A stretch of 64,000 nucleotides of DNA from Palsa-965 sp044448685 (GTDB lineage Bacteria > Bacteroidota > Bacteroidia > Palsa-965), in contig JBIOHC010000016.1 in assembly GCA_044448685.1 (NCBI GenBank), forward strand, positions 1 through 64,000, read 5' to 3'. The first letter of the stretch is position 1; each line of letters opens with the position of its first letter. This document shows positions 9,070 through 16,733 of the stretch, one piece after another. The position numbers were made by a program, and so were the translations under genes. The notes under the pieces were generated by a model. It saw only the letters and a program-made list of their open reading frames with translations, did no database searches and was not told the origin of the DNA.

Positions 9070-9439
9070 CTTAATCCTTGCCGAATCGGGTCCGCTGCGC
9101 CCGCCAGAGGCAGAAGTGCAGCATGTAAATCTGGTGCAATTGCTTGGTGTCTTGCAGAAGGATCCTGAAATACTGGATCATCATCGCGGTAAGATGGCCA
9201 GGTTGTATCTGATTACCTCGGAAGCTTTCAGGGATGAATACGGAGAGCTGACCAACAATGTGCAATCCCATATTCTTACAGCTCTGGGATCCTGGGCTAT
9301 AATGGCAGGCACTCACCTGATAAAGGGGAATGTGCTGTATGTGGAAGGGAGGCTTGTTCACAATTCATTTTGCGACAGGTTGGGTGTCAGGCGTATACTC
9401 ACAGAAGTGAAGCTACATAAACTTAAAATAATCAGATGA
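9047..9439 (+). CDS. Divergent SSB-like OB-fold protein overlapping ssb
   Basis: The protein is about 130 residues from the ATG at 9047, or 127 from 9056; both lie inside the preceding ssb gene. After a short unique N-terminus it follows the SSB pattern: VNLVQLLGVLQKDPEIL, GKMARLYLITSEAFRDEYGE, NVQSHILTALGSW, HLIKGNVLYVEGRL and LTEVKLHKLKII. These align segment by segment with the upstream SSB. The DNA-stacking Trp of the QWH motif is Ser here (QSH), and no acidic tail is present. Its overlap with ssb implies coupled translation and suggests a hetero-oligomeric or regulatory partner; this is inference. It could also be a decaying duplicate, but the frame is intact. Confidence 0.75.
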   Translation: MRPMNAPSLILAESGPLRPPEAEVQHVNLVQLLGVLQKDPEILDHHRGKMARLYLITSEAFRDEYGELTNNVQSHILTALGSWAIMAGTHLIKGNVLYVEGRLVHNSFCDRLGVRRILTEVKLHKLKIIR

Positions 9440-9457
9440 AGCAACTGTAATGGTCGC

Positions 9458-9491
9458 GAAGCCCGGACTCTTTATCGGACATCCGGGCTTC
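9458..9491 (+). terminator. Strong hairpin after the ssb pair
   Basis: Perfect 10-bp stem GAAGCCCGGA (9458-9467) with TCCGGGCTTC (9482-9491) and a 14-base loop, 18 bases after the stop codon. There is no T tract, so termination is likely but not canonical. Confidence 0.6.
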
Positions 9492-9516
9492 AGACCAACA
9501 TAAAGGGAGAATCCTT

Positions 9517-9524
9517 TATCTTTG
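9517..9524 (+). promoter_or_regulatory. -7 element of the ccm operon
   Basis: TATCTTTG, a match to TAnnTTTG, 16 bases before the ccmB ATG, giving a leader of about 9-10 bases. Confidence 0.6.
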
Positions 9525-9540
9525 GAGCTTTCAAAACTTT

Positions 9541-10200
9541 ATGTTAAAAGAAGTATTTATTCTTCTCCGTAAGGAGGTATTACTTGAAAGCCGGCAAAAG
9601 CATGCGGCTAATAGTCTGGTACTTTATCTTGTATCAACGGTCTTCGTATGCAAACTATGCTTTCGTTCCGTACCAGAACCCGGGGCATGGAATGCCCTGT
9701 TCTGGATAATCATGCTTTTTGCATCCATCAATGCAGCCGGCAAAAGCTTTGTTCAGGATTCCAGGTCAAGGTTTATCTATCTGTATTCAGTTGCCAGTCC
9801 TCAAGCCATCATCCTGGCCAAAGTGGTTTATAATATGTTCCTGATGATTTTGCTGACTTCTATTGGATTTCTTGTTTATATTCTATTGTTAGGTAACAAT
9901 CCCGTTCAGAATATGCCCTTGTTTGCAGGCAATGCTCTCCTTGGCAGTATTGGGTTTTCCGCAATATTGACAACCATGTCGGCCATTGCAAGTCGCACCA
10001 ATAATAGCTTTACCCTGATGGCTGTGCTCAGTTTCCCTTTAATCCTGCCCTTACTCATGACCTTGATCCGGGTTTCCCGGAATGCAATTGAGGGGTTGGA
10101 TATTACTGTGAGTTACAAATACTTGCTTGTTCTGGCCGGGATAAATGTAATTTGTACAGTACTCAGTTATCTCTTATTTCCCTACCTTTGGAAGGATTAA
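9541..10200 (+). CDS. ccmB: Heme exporter subunit CcmB (cytochrome c maturation)
   Basis: Integral membrane subunit of the CcmAB ABC complex that acts in System I cytochrome c maturation, releasing heme-loaded CcmE. The protein is 219 residues with about six hydrophobic segments. It starts with the characteristic amphipathic MLKEVFILLRKEVLLESRQK, and FWIIMLFASINAAGKSFVQDSR matches the family. It is the first gene of ccmB-C-D-E-F. No ccmA ATPase gene is adjacent; the upstream genes are ssb-like, so CcmA must be encoded elsewhere. ccmC follows after 7 bases. Confidence 0.9.
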   Translation: MLKEVFILLRKEVLLESRQKHAANSLVLYLVSTVFVCKLCFRSVPEPGAWNALFWIIMLFASINAAGKSFVQDSRSRFIYLYSVASPQAIILAKVVYNMFLMILLTSIGFLVYILLLGNNPVQNMPLFAGNALLGSIGFSAILTTMSAIASRTNNSFTLMAVLSFPLILPLLMTLIRVSRNAIEGLDITVSYKYLLVLAGINVICTVLSYLLFPYLWKD

Positions 10201-10207
10201 GCCTGAC

Positions 10208-10900
10208 ATGAATATTCAGAAAAATTGGTGGAAAATACTGGCAGCAATACTCCTGCTCCATACAGTGATAATGGGTTTTTTAGGAGCTGTTCCGGCCCGT
10301 CATATTCTGAATGAAACGATACGAAATCTGTACTTTCATGTCCCAATGTGGTTTGGAATGATGACTTTGCTGCTTATTTCGGTGATTTTCGGAATTAAAT
10401 ACCTGAGTACCGGCAAAATTGATGACGATATAGTTGCCCGGGAAGCTGCCCATGCCGGGGTTACGATGGGAATACTCGGTTTAATAACCGGATCGTTATG
10501 GGCTCGTTATACCTGGGGTACATGGTGGACTCCCGATACCAAACTGAATGGAGCTGCAATCACAATGCTCATCTATTTTGCTTACTTCATTCTGAGAGGC
10601 TCTGTGGAAGATGAGCAGAAGAAGGCGAGACTTTCAGCTGGTTACAGCATTTTTGCATTTGTGATGATGGTGGTTTTTATTCTGATTCTTCCGAGAATGG
10701 AAGACTCCCTGCACCCAGGTAATGGAGGAAATCCTGCTTTCAGCAAATATGATCTGGACAGTAAAATGAGAATGGTATTTTATCCGGCCGTATTAGGATG
10801 GATACTGTTAGGCGTATGGATTCTGAATGTAAGAATCCGGATAGCCAGAATTGAAGAAGAGACATTAGATTCGAACCATGATTTGAAAGATTTTCTATGA
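10208..10900 (+). CDS. ccmC: Heme lyase CcmC
   Basis: Six-helix membrane protein that delivers heme to CcmE during c-type cytochrome assembly. The 230-residue sequence has the tryptophan-rich WGTWWTPD motif at 103-110. It also has the two expected heme-ligand histidines, H44 in YFHVPMW and H169 in SLHPG, placed as in known CcmC proteins. The stop codon overlaps the ATG of the next gene (ATGA), indicating coupling with the CcmD-like protein. Residues beyond 205 form a charged cytoplasmic tail. Confidence 0.92.
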   Translation: MNIQKNWWKILAAILLLHTVIMGFLGAVPARHILNETIRNLYFHVPMWFGMMTLLLISVIFGIKYLSTGKIDDDIVAREAAHAGVTMGILGLITGSLWARYTWGTWWTPDTKLNGAAITMLIYFAYFILRGSVEDEQKKARLSAGYSIFAFVMMVVFILILPRMEDSLHPGNGGNPAFSKYDLDSKMRMVFYPAVLGWILLGVWILNVRIRIARIEEETLDSNHDLKDFL

Positions 10901-11127
10901 CGAAAAAGATGCTGGCTTTCGGTTTACTATTGGGGATGACAGTGCCTGCACTGGCCCAAAGTCCTGCTCCTGAAATGGCTGATACCCTCTATTCATCCGG
11001 CAAGATTTATGTTGTGGTTTGTGTAGCTGCGCTCGTGATGTCGGGTCTTATCCTTTATCTGGCCCTTATTGACCGGAAAGTTTCAAAAATAGAGCGTGAA
11101 TTAAATTCCAGGAAGAAAGTATCCTGA
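10897..11127 (+). CDS. CcmD-like small membrane protein
   Basis: A 76-residue protein with a signal-peptide-like N-terminus ending at ALAQ (residue 21), one transmembrane helix (about 38-57, VVVCVAALVMSGLILYLALI) and a charged cytoplasmic tail (DRKVSKIERELNSRKK). This is the size and topology of CcmD, which stabilises the CcmABC-CcmE complex. The presence of an N-terminal signal as well as the helix is a feature of Bacteroidota CcmD-like proteins. Identification rests mainly on position between ccmC and ccmE and on topology, because CcmD sequences are barely conserved. It starts by a 4-base overlap with ccmC. Confidence 0.75.
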   Translation: MTKKMLAFGLLLGMTVPALAQSPAPEMADTLYSSGKIYVVVCVAALVMSGLILYLALIDRKVSKIERELNSRKKVS

Positions 11128-11140
11128 AAAGACATTTGTG

Positions 11141-11539
11141 ATGAAAAGAACTCATATTATCGGTATCATACTCATAGCCCTTGCCATTGGTATGATCATG
11201 ACTTCCCTTGTAAGTACCAGCAAGTATGCCAGTTTTACTGAAGCTTCAAAAAGCCCTGATTCAGATTTTCATGTTGTTGGCAAGTGGGATAAGGAAAAGG
11301 GAACAAACTATTCCCCTCAGGAAAATGCAAATCTGTTTGTATTTTATATGACGGATATTGAAGGCGTTGAAAAAAAGGTATTACTGCATAATAACAAACC
11401 CCAGGATTTTGAAAAATCGGAACAAGTCGTTGTGGTTGGTAAAATGAGAAATGGTGAATTCCAGGCAAGTGAAACGCTTGTCAAATGCCCTTCTAAATAC
11501 AATGATAATAAACCTGTTCAAGCCGGTCAGCTGAAGTGA
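11141..11539 (+). CDS. ccmE: Heme chaperone CcmE, CxxxY variant
   Basis: Periplasmic heme chaperone anchored by one N-terminal helix (about 5-27) with an OB-fold domain behind it. The 132-residue sequence has the family landmarks FHVVGKW, NLFVFYMTD and VVVVGKMRNGEFQASETLVKC. The heme-binding motif is not HxxxY: the sequence is LVKCPSKY, so Cys116 replaces the covalent heme-binding His and Tyr120 is kept. A System I variant with Cys-type CcmE has been described in archaea and some bacteria. The ATG at 11141 is preferred over the GTG one codon upstream. The next gene is ccmF. Confidence 0.88.
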   Translation: MKRTHIIGIILIALAIGMIMTSLVSTSKYASFTEASKSPDSDFHVVGKWDKEKGTNYSPQENANLFVFYMTDIEGVEKKVLLHNNKPQDFEKSEQVVVVGKMRNGEFQASETLVKCPSKYNDNKPVQAGQLK

Positions 11540-11579
11540 TTAAACCAACCTTTCCCCGGCCGGAATTATCCTGTTCGCC

Positions 11580-14258
11580 ATGCAAGTAACGTATACCGGT
11601 GAACATACCTGGGCTGGTGCTACAGGGCATTTCTTTGTTATCTTATCTTTTACCGCAGCTATTCTGGCTGCAGCTTCCTATTTCATGGCTTCGGGGAACA
11701 CCCTGGAAGAGACAGGCTGGAAACGGCTCGGACGTATCGCATTCCGTACCCATTCCCTCGCAGTATTAGGCATTATGTCTACGCTTTTTATAATGCTGAA
11801 AAGCCACTTTTTTGAATACCAGTATGTATGGCAGCATAGCAACCTGGCTATGCCCGCCAAGTATATTTTTTCCTGTTTTTGGGAAGGCCAGGAAGGCAGT
11901 TTTCTGCTCTGGACATTCTGGCATGTGGTACTGGGTAATATCCTTATACGTTACGCCGATAAATGGGAAGCTCCGGTAATGACGGTCTTCTCCTTTGTAC
12001 AGATATTCCTGGCTTGTATGTTGCTTGGAATCTATGCCGGCCCACTGCATTTCGGCAGCAACCCATTCCTTCTCATGCGGCAAATGCCTGAAAATATCGG
12101 TATGCCGTGGACCACGGTCAGTGATTATCTGCAGAAAATACCTTTGTTTCAGGACGGAAGAGGTTTAAATCCTCTTTTACAGAACTATTGGATGACGATC
12201 CACCCTCCTACTCTGTTCCTGGGTTTTGCCTCCACACTTGTCCCATTTGCGTATGCCATAGCAGGACTCTGGAAGGGAAAGCTGGATGAATGGCAGAAAC
12301 CGGCCTTGCCCTGGACTTTTTTCGGTATAATGATCCTGGGCACCGGTATTCTGATGGGCGGAGCCTGGGCTTATGAAGCTTTAACATTTGGAGGATTCTG
12401 GGCCTGGGATCCTGTTGAAAATGCATCGTTAGTGCCCTGGCTTACCTTTGTTGGAGCAGGCCATGTCATGTTGGTAAACAAGCACCGGAAGATTTCAATT
12501 TTCAGCACTTTATTTCTGATCATCGTAACATTTCTCCTGGTACTTTACTCAACATTTCTTACGCGCAGCGGTATTCTGGGTGATTCTTCCGTACATGCCT
12601 TTACGGATCTGGGCATGAAAGGTCTACTTATGCTTTATCTGCTTTTCTTTGTCTGGATGAGTATGTGTTTATTGATGAGGAATAAGAGAATGCAACTGAT
12701 CTACTCCGGACTTTCATTCCTGTTATTTGTATTTGCCGTGTACAGCGGTGTCAAGACTGCTTCTGTTTTTATTTTTTCGTTGCTTTCACTCCTAATGCTC
12801 ATACTGTCCTATACCCGCTATTTTCCAAAGGAAGAAAAGGAAGAAGCACTTTGGAGCAGGGAATTCTGGATGTTTATTGGAGCCATAATTCTGGCTATTG
12901 CATCCTTTCAGATTATTCTTTACACCTCTTTTCCCGTTCTTAACAAGATTATTCAGATAGACTTTATCCATCATTCCGTTGAGTGGCTGCATGCTAAAAT
13001 GCAGTCCTGGTTTCATTACAACGGACTGGCGAATTTCGCTTCCGGTAAACTGGCTCCTGAGCGTAATGCAATCGGATTTTACAATAAATGGCAAAGTGTA
13101 TTTGCTGCACTTATAGGAATCCTGGTGGGGTTCGGGCAATATCTAAAGTATAAGGACACTCCTTTCCGTGAATTCTCTAAAAAGCTCAGGCTGCCCTTCC
13201 TTATTTCCATTGGCATTGCTATTCTTATCGGTTATGGCCTGCCGAGGACAGGAACTCTTCAGTATTTTCTGAATGAATTTCTTTTATTCTCATGCCTCTT
13301 CTGTATTACTTCCAATGTGAAGTACTGGATCAGCGTTGGCAAACTGAAATTTTCCAGATCCGGATCCTCCATTGCCCACATTGGTTTTGGGCTGATCTTG
13401 CTGGGTTGCCTGATATCGAATGCGGAAAAGGAAATCATTTCCCGGAATTCCGGTATGGATCTTAAATTTATTGACAAGGAATTATCGAACAGTAATAATA
13501 TCCTCCTTACCCAGGGAGATACGGTTGCCATGGGTAGTTATTCCCTTACCTATACAGGGCGAAAAAAAGAGGGAATTCATATTTACTTCAATGTGGAATA
13601 TTTAAAAAAACTGGAAAACGGAAAATATGCTTCTGCATTTGTACTTCAGCCTTTTGTTCAGCTGAACAAACAGATGGGAAATGTAGCGGAACCTGCAACA
13701 GAACACTTCCTTCATAAGGACATTTATACACATGTAAAGTTCGCTGAGCTTGATACGCCCGAAGAGTCAAACAATCAGGATTTTACCGCTCCGATTAACA
13801 AAGAAATGGCCCGTTTCGATACGGCTTACTCGAGTAACAGTATGCTCATTCTGGATTCCCTTACCACACATTTTAACCGGCAGCGTTATGGGTTGGCAGA
13901 TACGATACCGGCGGTACAAGCCAACCTGAGACTAATTGATGTAAATAAAAAGGTTTATTACGGGCAGCCTGTGTTCTCGATTGTCAACAATAAAGTACAT
14001 AGCATTGATGATACCGTAAAGGCGCTGGGAATCCGTCTTACTTTTTGGAATGTGGATCCTACAAAAGGTAAAATCAGCCTGTACCTGTCTGAAAAGAAAT
14101 CAAACAAAAGGGATTTTATTGTAATGGAAGCCATGATTTTTCCCTGGATCAATGTTTTGTGGATTGGTTGTCTAGTAATGATTCTTGGAACTGTTTTGGC
14201 TATCCGCGAACGTTTGAGGTCACAGAAGGGCAAACAAAGAGGCCCGGAGGCCGGTTAA
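11580..14258 (+). CDS. ccmF: Cytochrome c heme lyase subunit CcmF
   Basis: Large polytopic membrane protein that attaches heme to apocytochrome c. At 892 residues it is longer than the proteobacterial form of about 650. The WWD domain is clear: TFGGFWAWDPVENASLVPWL at about residues 268-287, with further helices carrying conserved His residues. The C-terminal part includes a long periplasmic insert (about 640-840, TGRKKEGIHIYFNVEYLKKL) before a last helix. It follows ccmE by 40 bases. No separate ccmH or ccmG gene lies in the cluster, consistent with the variant System I suggested by the CcmE Cys. Confidence 0.93.
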   Translation: MQVTYTGEHTWAGATGHFFVILSFTAAILAAASYFMASGNTLEETGWKRLGRIAFRTHSLAVLGIMSTLFIMLKSHFFEYQYVWQHSNLAMPAKYIFSCFWEGQEGSFLLWTFWHVVLGNILIRYADKWEAPVMTVFSFVQIFLACMLLGIYAGPLHFGSNPFLLMRQMPENIGMPWTTVSDYLQKIPLFQDGRGLNPLLQNYWMTIHPPTLFLGFASTLVPFAYAIAGLWKGKLDEWQKPALPWTFFGIMILGTGILMGGAWAYEALTFGGFWAWDPVENASLVPWLTFVGAGHVMLVNKHRKISIFSTLFLIIVTFLLVLYSTFLTRSGILGDSSVHAFTDLGMKGLLMLYLLFFVWMSMCLLMRNKRMQLIYSGLSFLLFVFAVYSGVKTASVFIFSLLSLLMLILSYTRYFPKEEKEEALWSREFWMFIGAIILAIASFQIILYTSFPVLNKIIQIDFIHHSVEWLHAKMQSWFHYNGLANFASGKLAPERNAIGFYNKWQSVFAALIGILVGFGQYLKYKDTPFREFSKKLRLPFLISIGIAILIGYGLPRTGTLQYFLNEFLLFSCLFCITSNVKYWISVGKLKFSRSGSSIAHIGFGLILLGCLISNAEKEIISRNSGMDLKFIDKELSNSNNILLTQGDTVAMGSYSLTYTGRKKEGIHIYFNVEYLKKLENGKYASAFVLQPFVQLNKQMGNVAEPATEHFLHKDIYTHVKFAELDTPEESNNQDFTAPINKEMARFDTAYSSNSMLILDSLTTHFNRQRYGLADTIPAVQANLRLIDVNKKVYYGQPVFSIVNNKVHSIDDTVKALGIRLTFWNVDPTKGKISLYLSEKKSNKRDFIVMEAMIFPWINVLWIGCLVMILGTVLAIRERLRSQKGKQRGPEAG

Positions 14259-14273
14259 TAATACAACGATTCC

Positions 14274-15059
14274 ATGCGCAAAAAAAGCCCAGTACCCTAT
14301 ATACGCATTGTATTGCTTGGCTCCGGCAACATGGCAACCCAGCTTGGTATAGCCTTGAGGCAATGCGGATTTCATATCACCCAGATATACAGTCCTAATC
14401 TGAAGCATGCGAAGGTCCTGGCAAGGGCAGTAAAGGCGAAACCTGTTTCCATTCTAAGCCAGCTGGATGAGACAGCAGATATGTATATCCTGGCTGTGAA
14501 AGATGATATTATTGAAAAACTTGTTAAAAGGCTTCATCTGAAAGATAAATTATTGGTCCATACTTCGGGTTCCGTAGGTCAGGATGTCCTTAGACCGGCA
14601 TCTTCTTCAACCGGAGTTTTATACCCCCTTCAGACACTTTCTATTGAACGGAAAATTGTCTGGCAGCATATCCCTATATGTATTGAAGCGAATACAAAAT
14701 CAGGAAAAATTTTACTGGAGAAAATTGCCGGCCGCCTGAGTGAACGGGTGGTTCCCCTCAATTCACAAGCCCGGAAGCAACTTCATCTGGCAGCTGTTTT
14801 TGCAAGCAATTTCAGCAATCATATGTATACTATTGCTGAACAATTGCTGAAGAAAAACAAGCTTTCCTACCGCTTGCTTGCTCCATTAATTATGGAAACT
14901 GCTCAAAAAGCAATGGAGATGGGACCTACAGCTGCCCAAACGGGCCCGGCACTAAGGGCAGATCAGAAAACAATGAAAAAACATCTCAAAATGCTGAGTG
15001 AAAATAAAGCCTACCATGACCTTTACCTGGCCATAAGCCGGAGTATAAGGAAAAAATGA
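14274..15059 (+). CDS. Rossmann-like DUF2520-domain oxidoreductase
   Basis: A 261-residue cytosolic protein. The N-terminal Rossmann motif is LLGSGNMATQL (residues 14-24), resembling the NADP-binding site of the ProC/6-phosphogluconate dehydrogenase group. LVHTSGSVGQDVL and GVLYPLQTLS follow around residues 95-125. The C-terminal half is the all-helical DUF2520 domain with HLAAVFASNFSNHMYTIAEQLL and GPALRADQKTMKKHLKML. The substrate of this family is not established to my knowledge. The gene follows ccmF by 15 bases and may be cotranscribed, but no functional link to cytochrome maturation is evident. Confidence 0.8.
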   Translation: MRKKSPVPYIRIVLLGSGNMATQLGIALRQCGFHITQIYSPNLKHAKVLARAVKAKPVSILSQLDETADMYILAVKDDIIEKLVKRLHLKDKLLVHTSGSVGQDVLRPASSSTGVLYPLQTLSIERKIVWQHIPICIEANTKSGKILLEKIAGRLSERVVPLNSQARKQLHLAAVFASNFSNHMYTIAEQLLKKNKLSYRLLAPLIMETAQKAMEMGPTAAQTGPALRADQKTMKKHLKMLSENKAYHDLYLAISRSIRKK

Positions 15060-15093
15060 CCTTTGTTAAATTCCTTAGCAGGACATTTCATCG

Positions 15094-15101
15094 TAAATTT
15101 G
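15094..15101 (+). promoter_or_regulatory. -7 element placed for a leaderless UbiA-family transcript
   Basis: TAAATTTG ends 6 bases before the ATG at 15108, so transcription would start at or next to the start codon. It also lies inside a TTG-initiated 5' extension of the reading frame, supporting the ATG as the real start. Confidence 0.55.
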
Positions 15102-15107
15102 CTGTCT

Positions 15108-16160
15108 ATGAATCCTTTCATTGCATTCCTGAAATTAGTCCGGTTTCCTAATCTGCTTATCATAGCGTTTACTCAGTATATGGTGCGTTATTGCCTCATC
15201 TACCCGCTCATGAAAGGTACGGAGCTGACACTTGGCAGTTATTGCTTAAGCCTGCCTGTTGAAGGCATGTCGCTTTTGATGAACAACCTGGATTTCTTCC
15301 TCTTGTCACTCAGTACTGTGCTTATTGCTGCTGCCGGTTATATCATCAATGATTATTTTGATGTAAAAATAGACCGTATTAATAAGCCGGATCAGATGGT
15401 AATAGACCGTGGAATAAAAAGGCGCGTGGCAATGGGGGCACATATCGTTCTCAATTCACTCGCTTTCCTGATTGGGATTGTGTTGTCCTGGAAATATGAT
15501 TTCGTATACCCCGGCACATTCATTTTTGGTATTTCCATCATATTGCTTTGGTTCTATTCTACGAATTTCAAGCGTATGCTGCTCATCGGAAACCTTACGG
15601 TTGCTTTTCTGACCGGTATGGTGCCTGTATTGGTAGCCTTGTTTGAGCTTAAGTTGCAGCTTCATACCTATAGCCGTTGCTTTGTACTTGCTAAGACTGA
15701 CCTCATTCCTGTTTTTGACAAGATCTTTGTTTTTGCCGGTTTTGCTTTTCTCATGACGCTGCTCAGAGAAATTATTAAAGACATAGAGGATTATGAAGGT
15801 GACAGTGAGTTGGGGTGTACAACGCTTGCTGTTACGCTCGGGGTTAACCGTTCGGCAAAACTGGTTGCTATGCTCAGTCTGATTATCATGTTTTTCCTGG
15901 GTCTGATACAGATGAAGCACCTTGAACATACACCCGGTACCAGTCCGGATATGAAGTCGTTCTGGTATTTTACGCTTGCCCTGCAGCTTCCTCTCCTGTT
16001 GCTTGTTGTCAGACTTTTCACAGCCGGCGAGAAGAAGCATTTTACGTTTGCAGGAGGCCTGACAAAAGTGGTCATGCTAAGCGGAATCTGTTATTTGTTT
16101 CTGTATCGTCACCTTGTTCTGGAGCAGGTTGAGTTTTTTAAGACACTACTTGAACAATAG
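15108..16160 (+). CDS. UbiA-family prenyltransferase
   Basis: Polytopic membrane enzyme that transfers a prenyl chain; it resembles the geranylgeranylglycerol-phosphate geranylgeranyltransferase-like members common in Bacteroidota. It is 350 residues from the ATG at 15108; an earlier TTG at 15063 adds 15 unlikely residues. The first Asp-rich motif is NDYFDVKID (81-89) and the second is DIEDYEGD (225-232), the two Mg-diphosphate binding sites. About eight hydrophobic helices are visible. The acceptor (quinone precursor, glycerol phosphate or other) cannot be read from sequence. maf follows after 3 bases. Confidence 0.85.
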   Translation: MNPFIAFLKLVRFPNLLIIAFTQYMVRYCLIYPLMKGTELTLGSYCLSLPVEGMSLLMNNLDFFLLSLSTVLIAAAGYIINDYFDVKIDRINKPDQMVIDRGIKRRVAMGAHIVLNSLAFLIGIVLSWKYDFVYPGTFIFGISIILLWFYSTNFKRMLLIGNLTVAFLTGMVPVLVALFELKLQLHTYSRCFVLAKTDLIPVFDKIFVFAGFAFLMTLLREIIKDIEDYEGDSELGCTTLAVTLGVNRSAKLVAMLSLIIMFFLGLIQMKHLEHTPGTSPDMKSFWYFTLALQLPLLLLVVRLFTAGEKKHFTFAGGLTKVVMLSGICYLFLYRHLVLEQVEFFKTLLEQ

Positions 16161-16163
16161 GGG

Positions 16164-16730
16164 ATGAACAGGTTCAAATACATTCTGGCTTCCAAATCAC
16201 CCCGCCGGCAACACTTACTTAAAGAACTGGGTCTTGAGTTTGAAGTTCGTACACGTGATACGGATGAATCCTTTCCACCCCATCTGAAAGCAGAAGAGGT
16301 TCCACTTTTTCTGGCTGAGAAAAAAGCCAATGTTCTTAAAGGGGAATTGCGTTCAGATGAGTTGCTGATAGCTGCCGATACTATCGTATGGATTCAGAAC
16401 CAGGTGTTGAATAAACCGGATGATCATGCGGATGCAGTCAGGATGCTTAAACTGCTTTCCGGTAATATGCACCAGGTATTTACGGGTGTTTGCCTGGCTT
16501 CTCAGACCAAGGCCATCACATTTTTTGCCGAAACAAAAGTTTACTTCAAAGTGCTATCCGATGCTGAAATAGAACATTACATACAGGCTTTCAAACCGTT
16601 TGATAAAGCAGGAGCCTATGGAGCCCAGGACTGGATCGGTCTTGTAGGCGTAAAAAGAATAGAAGGTACTTACTTTAATGTGATGGGTTTACCGATGTTC
16701 GAGCTGTACAGGGAGCTGGAAAGATTCTGA
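16164..16730 (+). CDS. maf: Maf-like nucleoside-triphosphate pyrophosphatase
   Basis: Cytosolic house-cleaning enzyme that hydrolyses dTTP/UTP or modified nucleotides to monophosphates; older literature calls it a septum formation inhibitor. The 188 residues are the normal length. Motifs present are ILASKSPRRQHLL (7-19), LIAADTIVW with its metal-binding Asp, HQVFTGVCL, and FKPFDKAGAYGAQDW followed by the C-terminal VKRIEGTYFNVMGLPMFEL. The gene is the last of the plus-strand run, and its stop lies 3 bases from the stop of the convergent PD40 gene, with no visible terminator between them. Confidence 0.93.
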   Translation: MNRFKYILASKSPRRQHLLKELGLEFEVRTRDTDESFPPHLKAEEVPLFLAEKKANVLKGELRSDELLIAADTIVWIQNQVLNKPDDHADAVRMLKLLSGNMHQVFTGVCLASQTKAITFFAETKVYFKVLSDAEIEHYIQAFKPFDKAGAYGAQDWIGLVGVKRIEGTYFNVMGLPMFELYRELERF

Positions 16731-16733
16731 TTA

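Noticed and set aside
9047..9439. Second SSB as a frameshifted tail of the first
   Set aside because: It contains a complete OB-fold strand order of its own, and the first gene also ends after a complete fold, so these are two genes.
15456..16040. 194-codon open frame opposite the UbiA-family gene
   Set aside because: Shadow of the membrane-protein gene; Gln/Lys/His-rich composition typical of reverse readings of hydrophobic codons.
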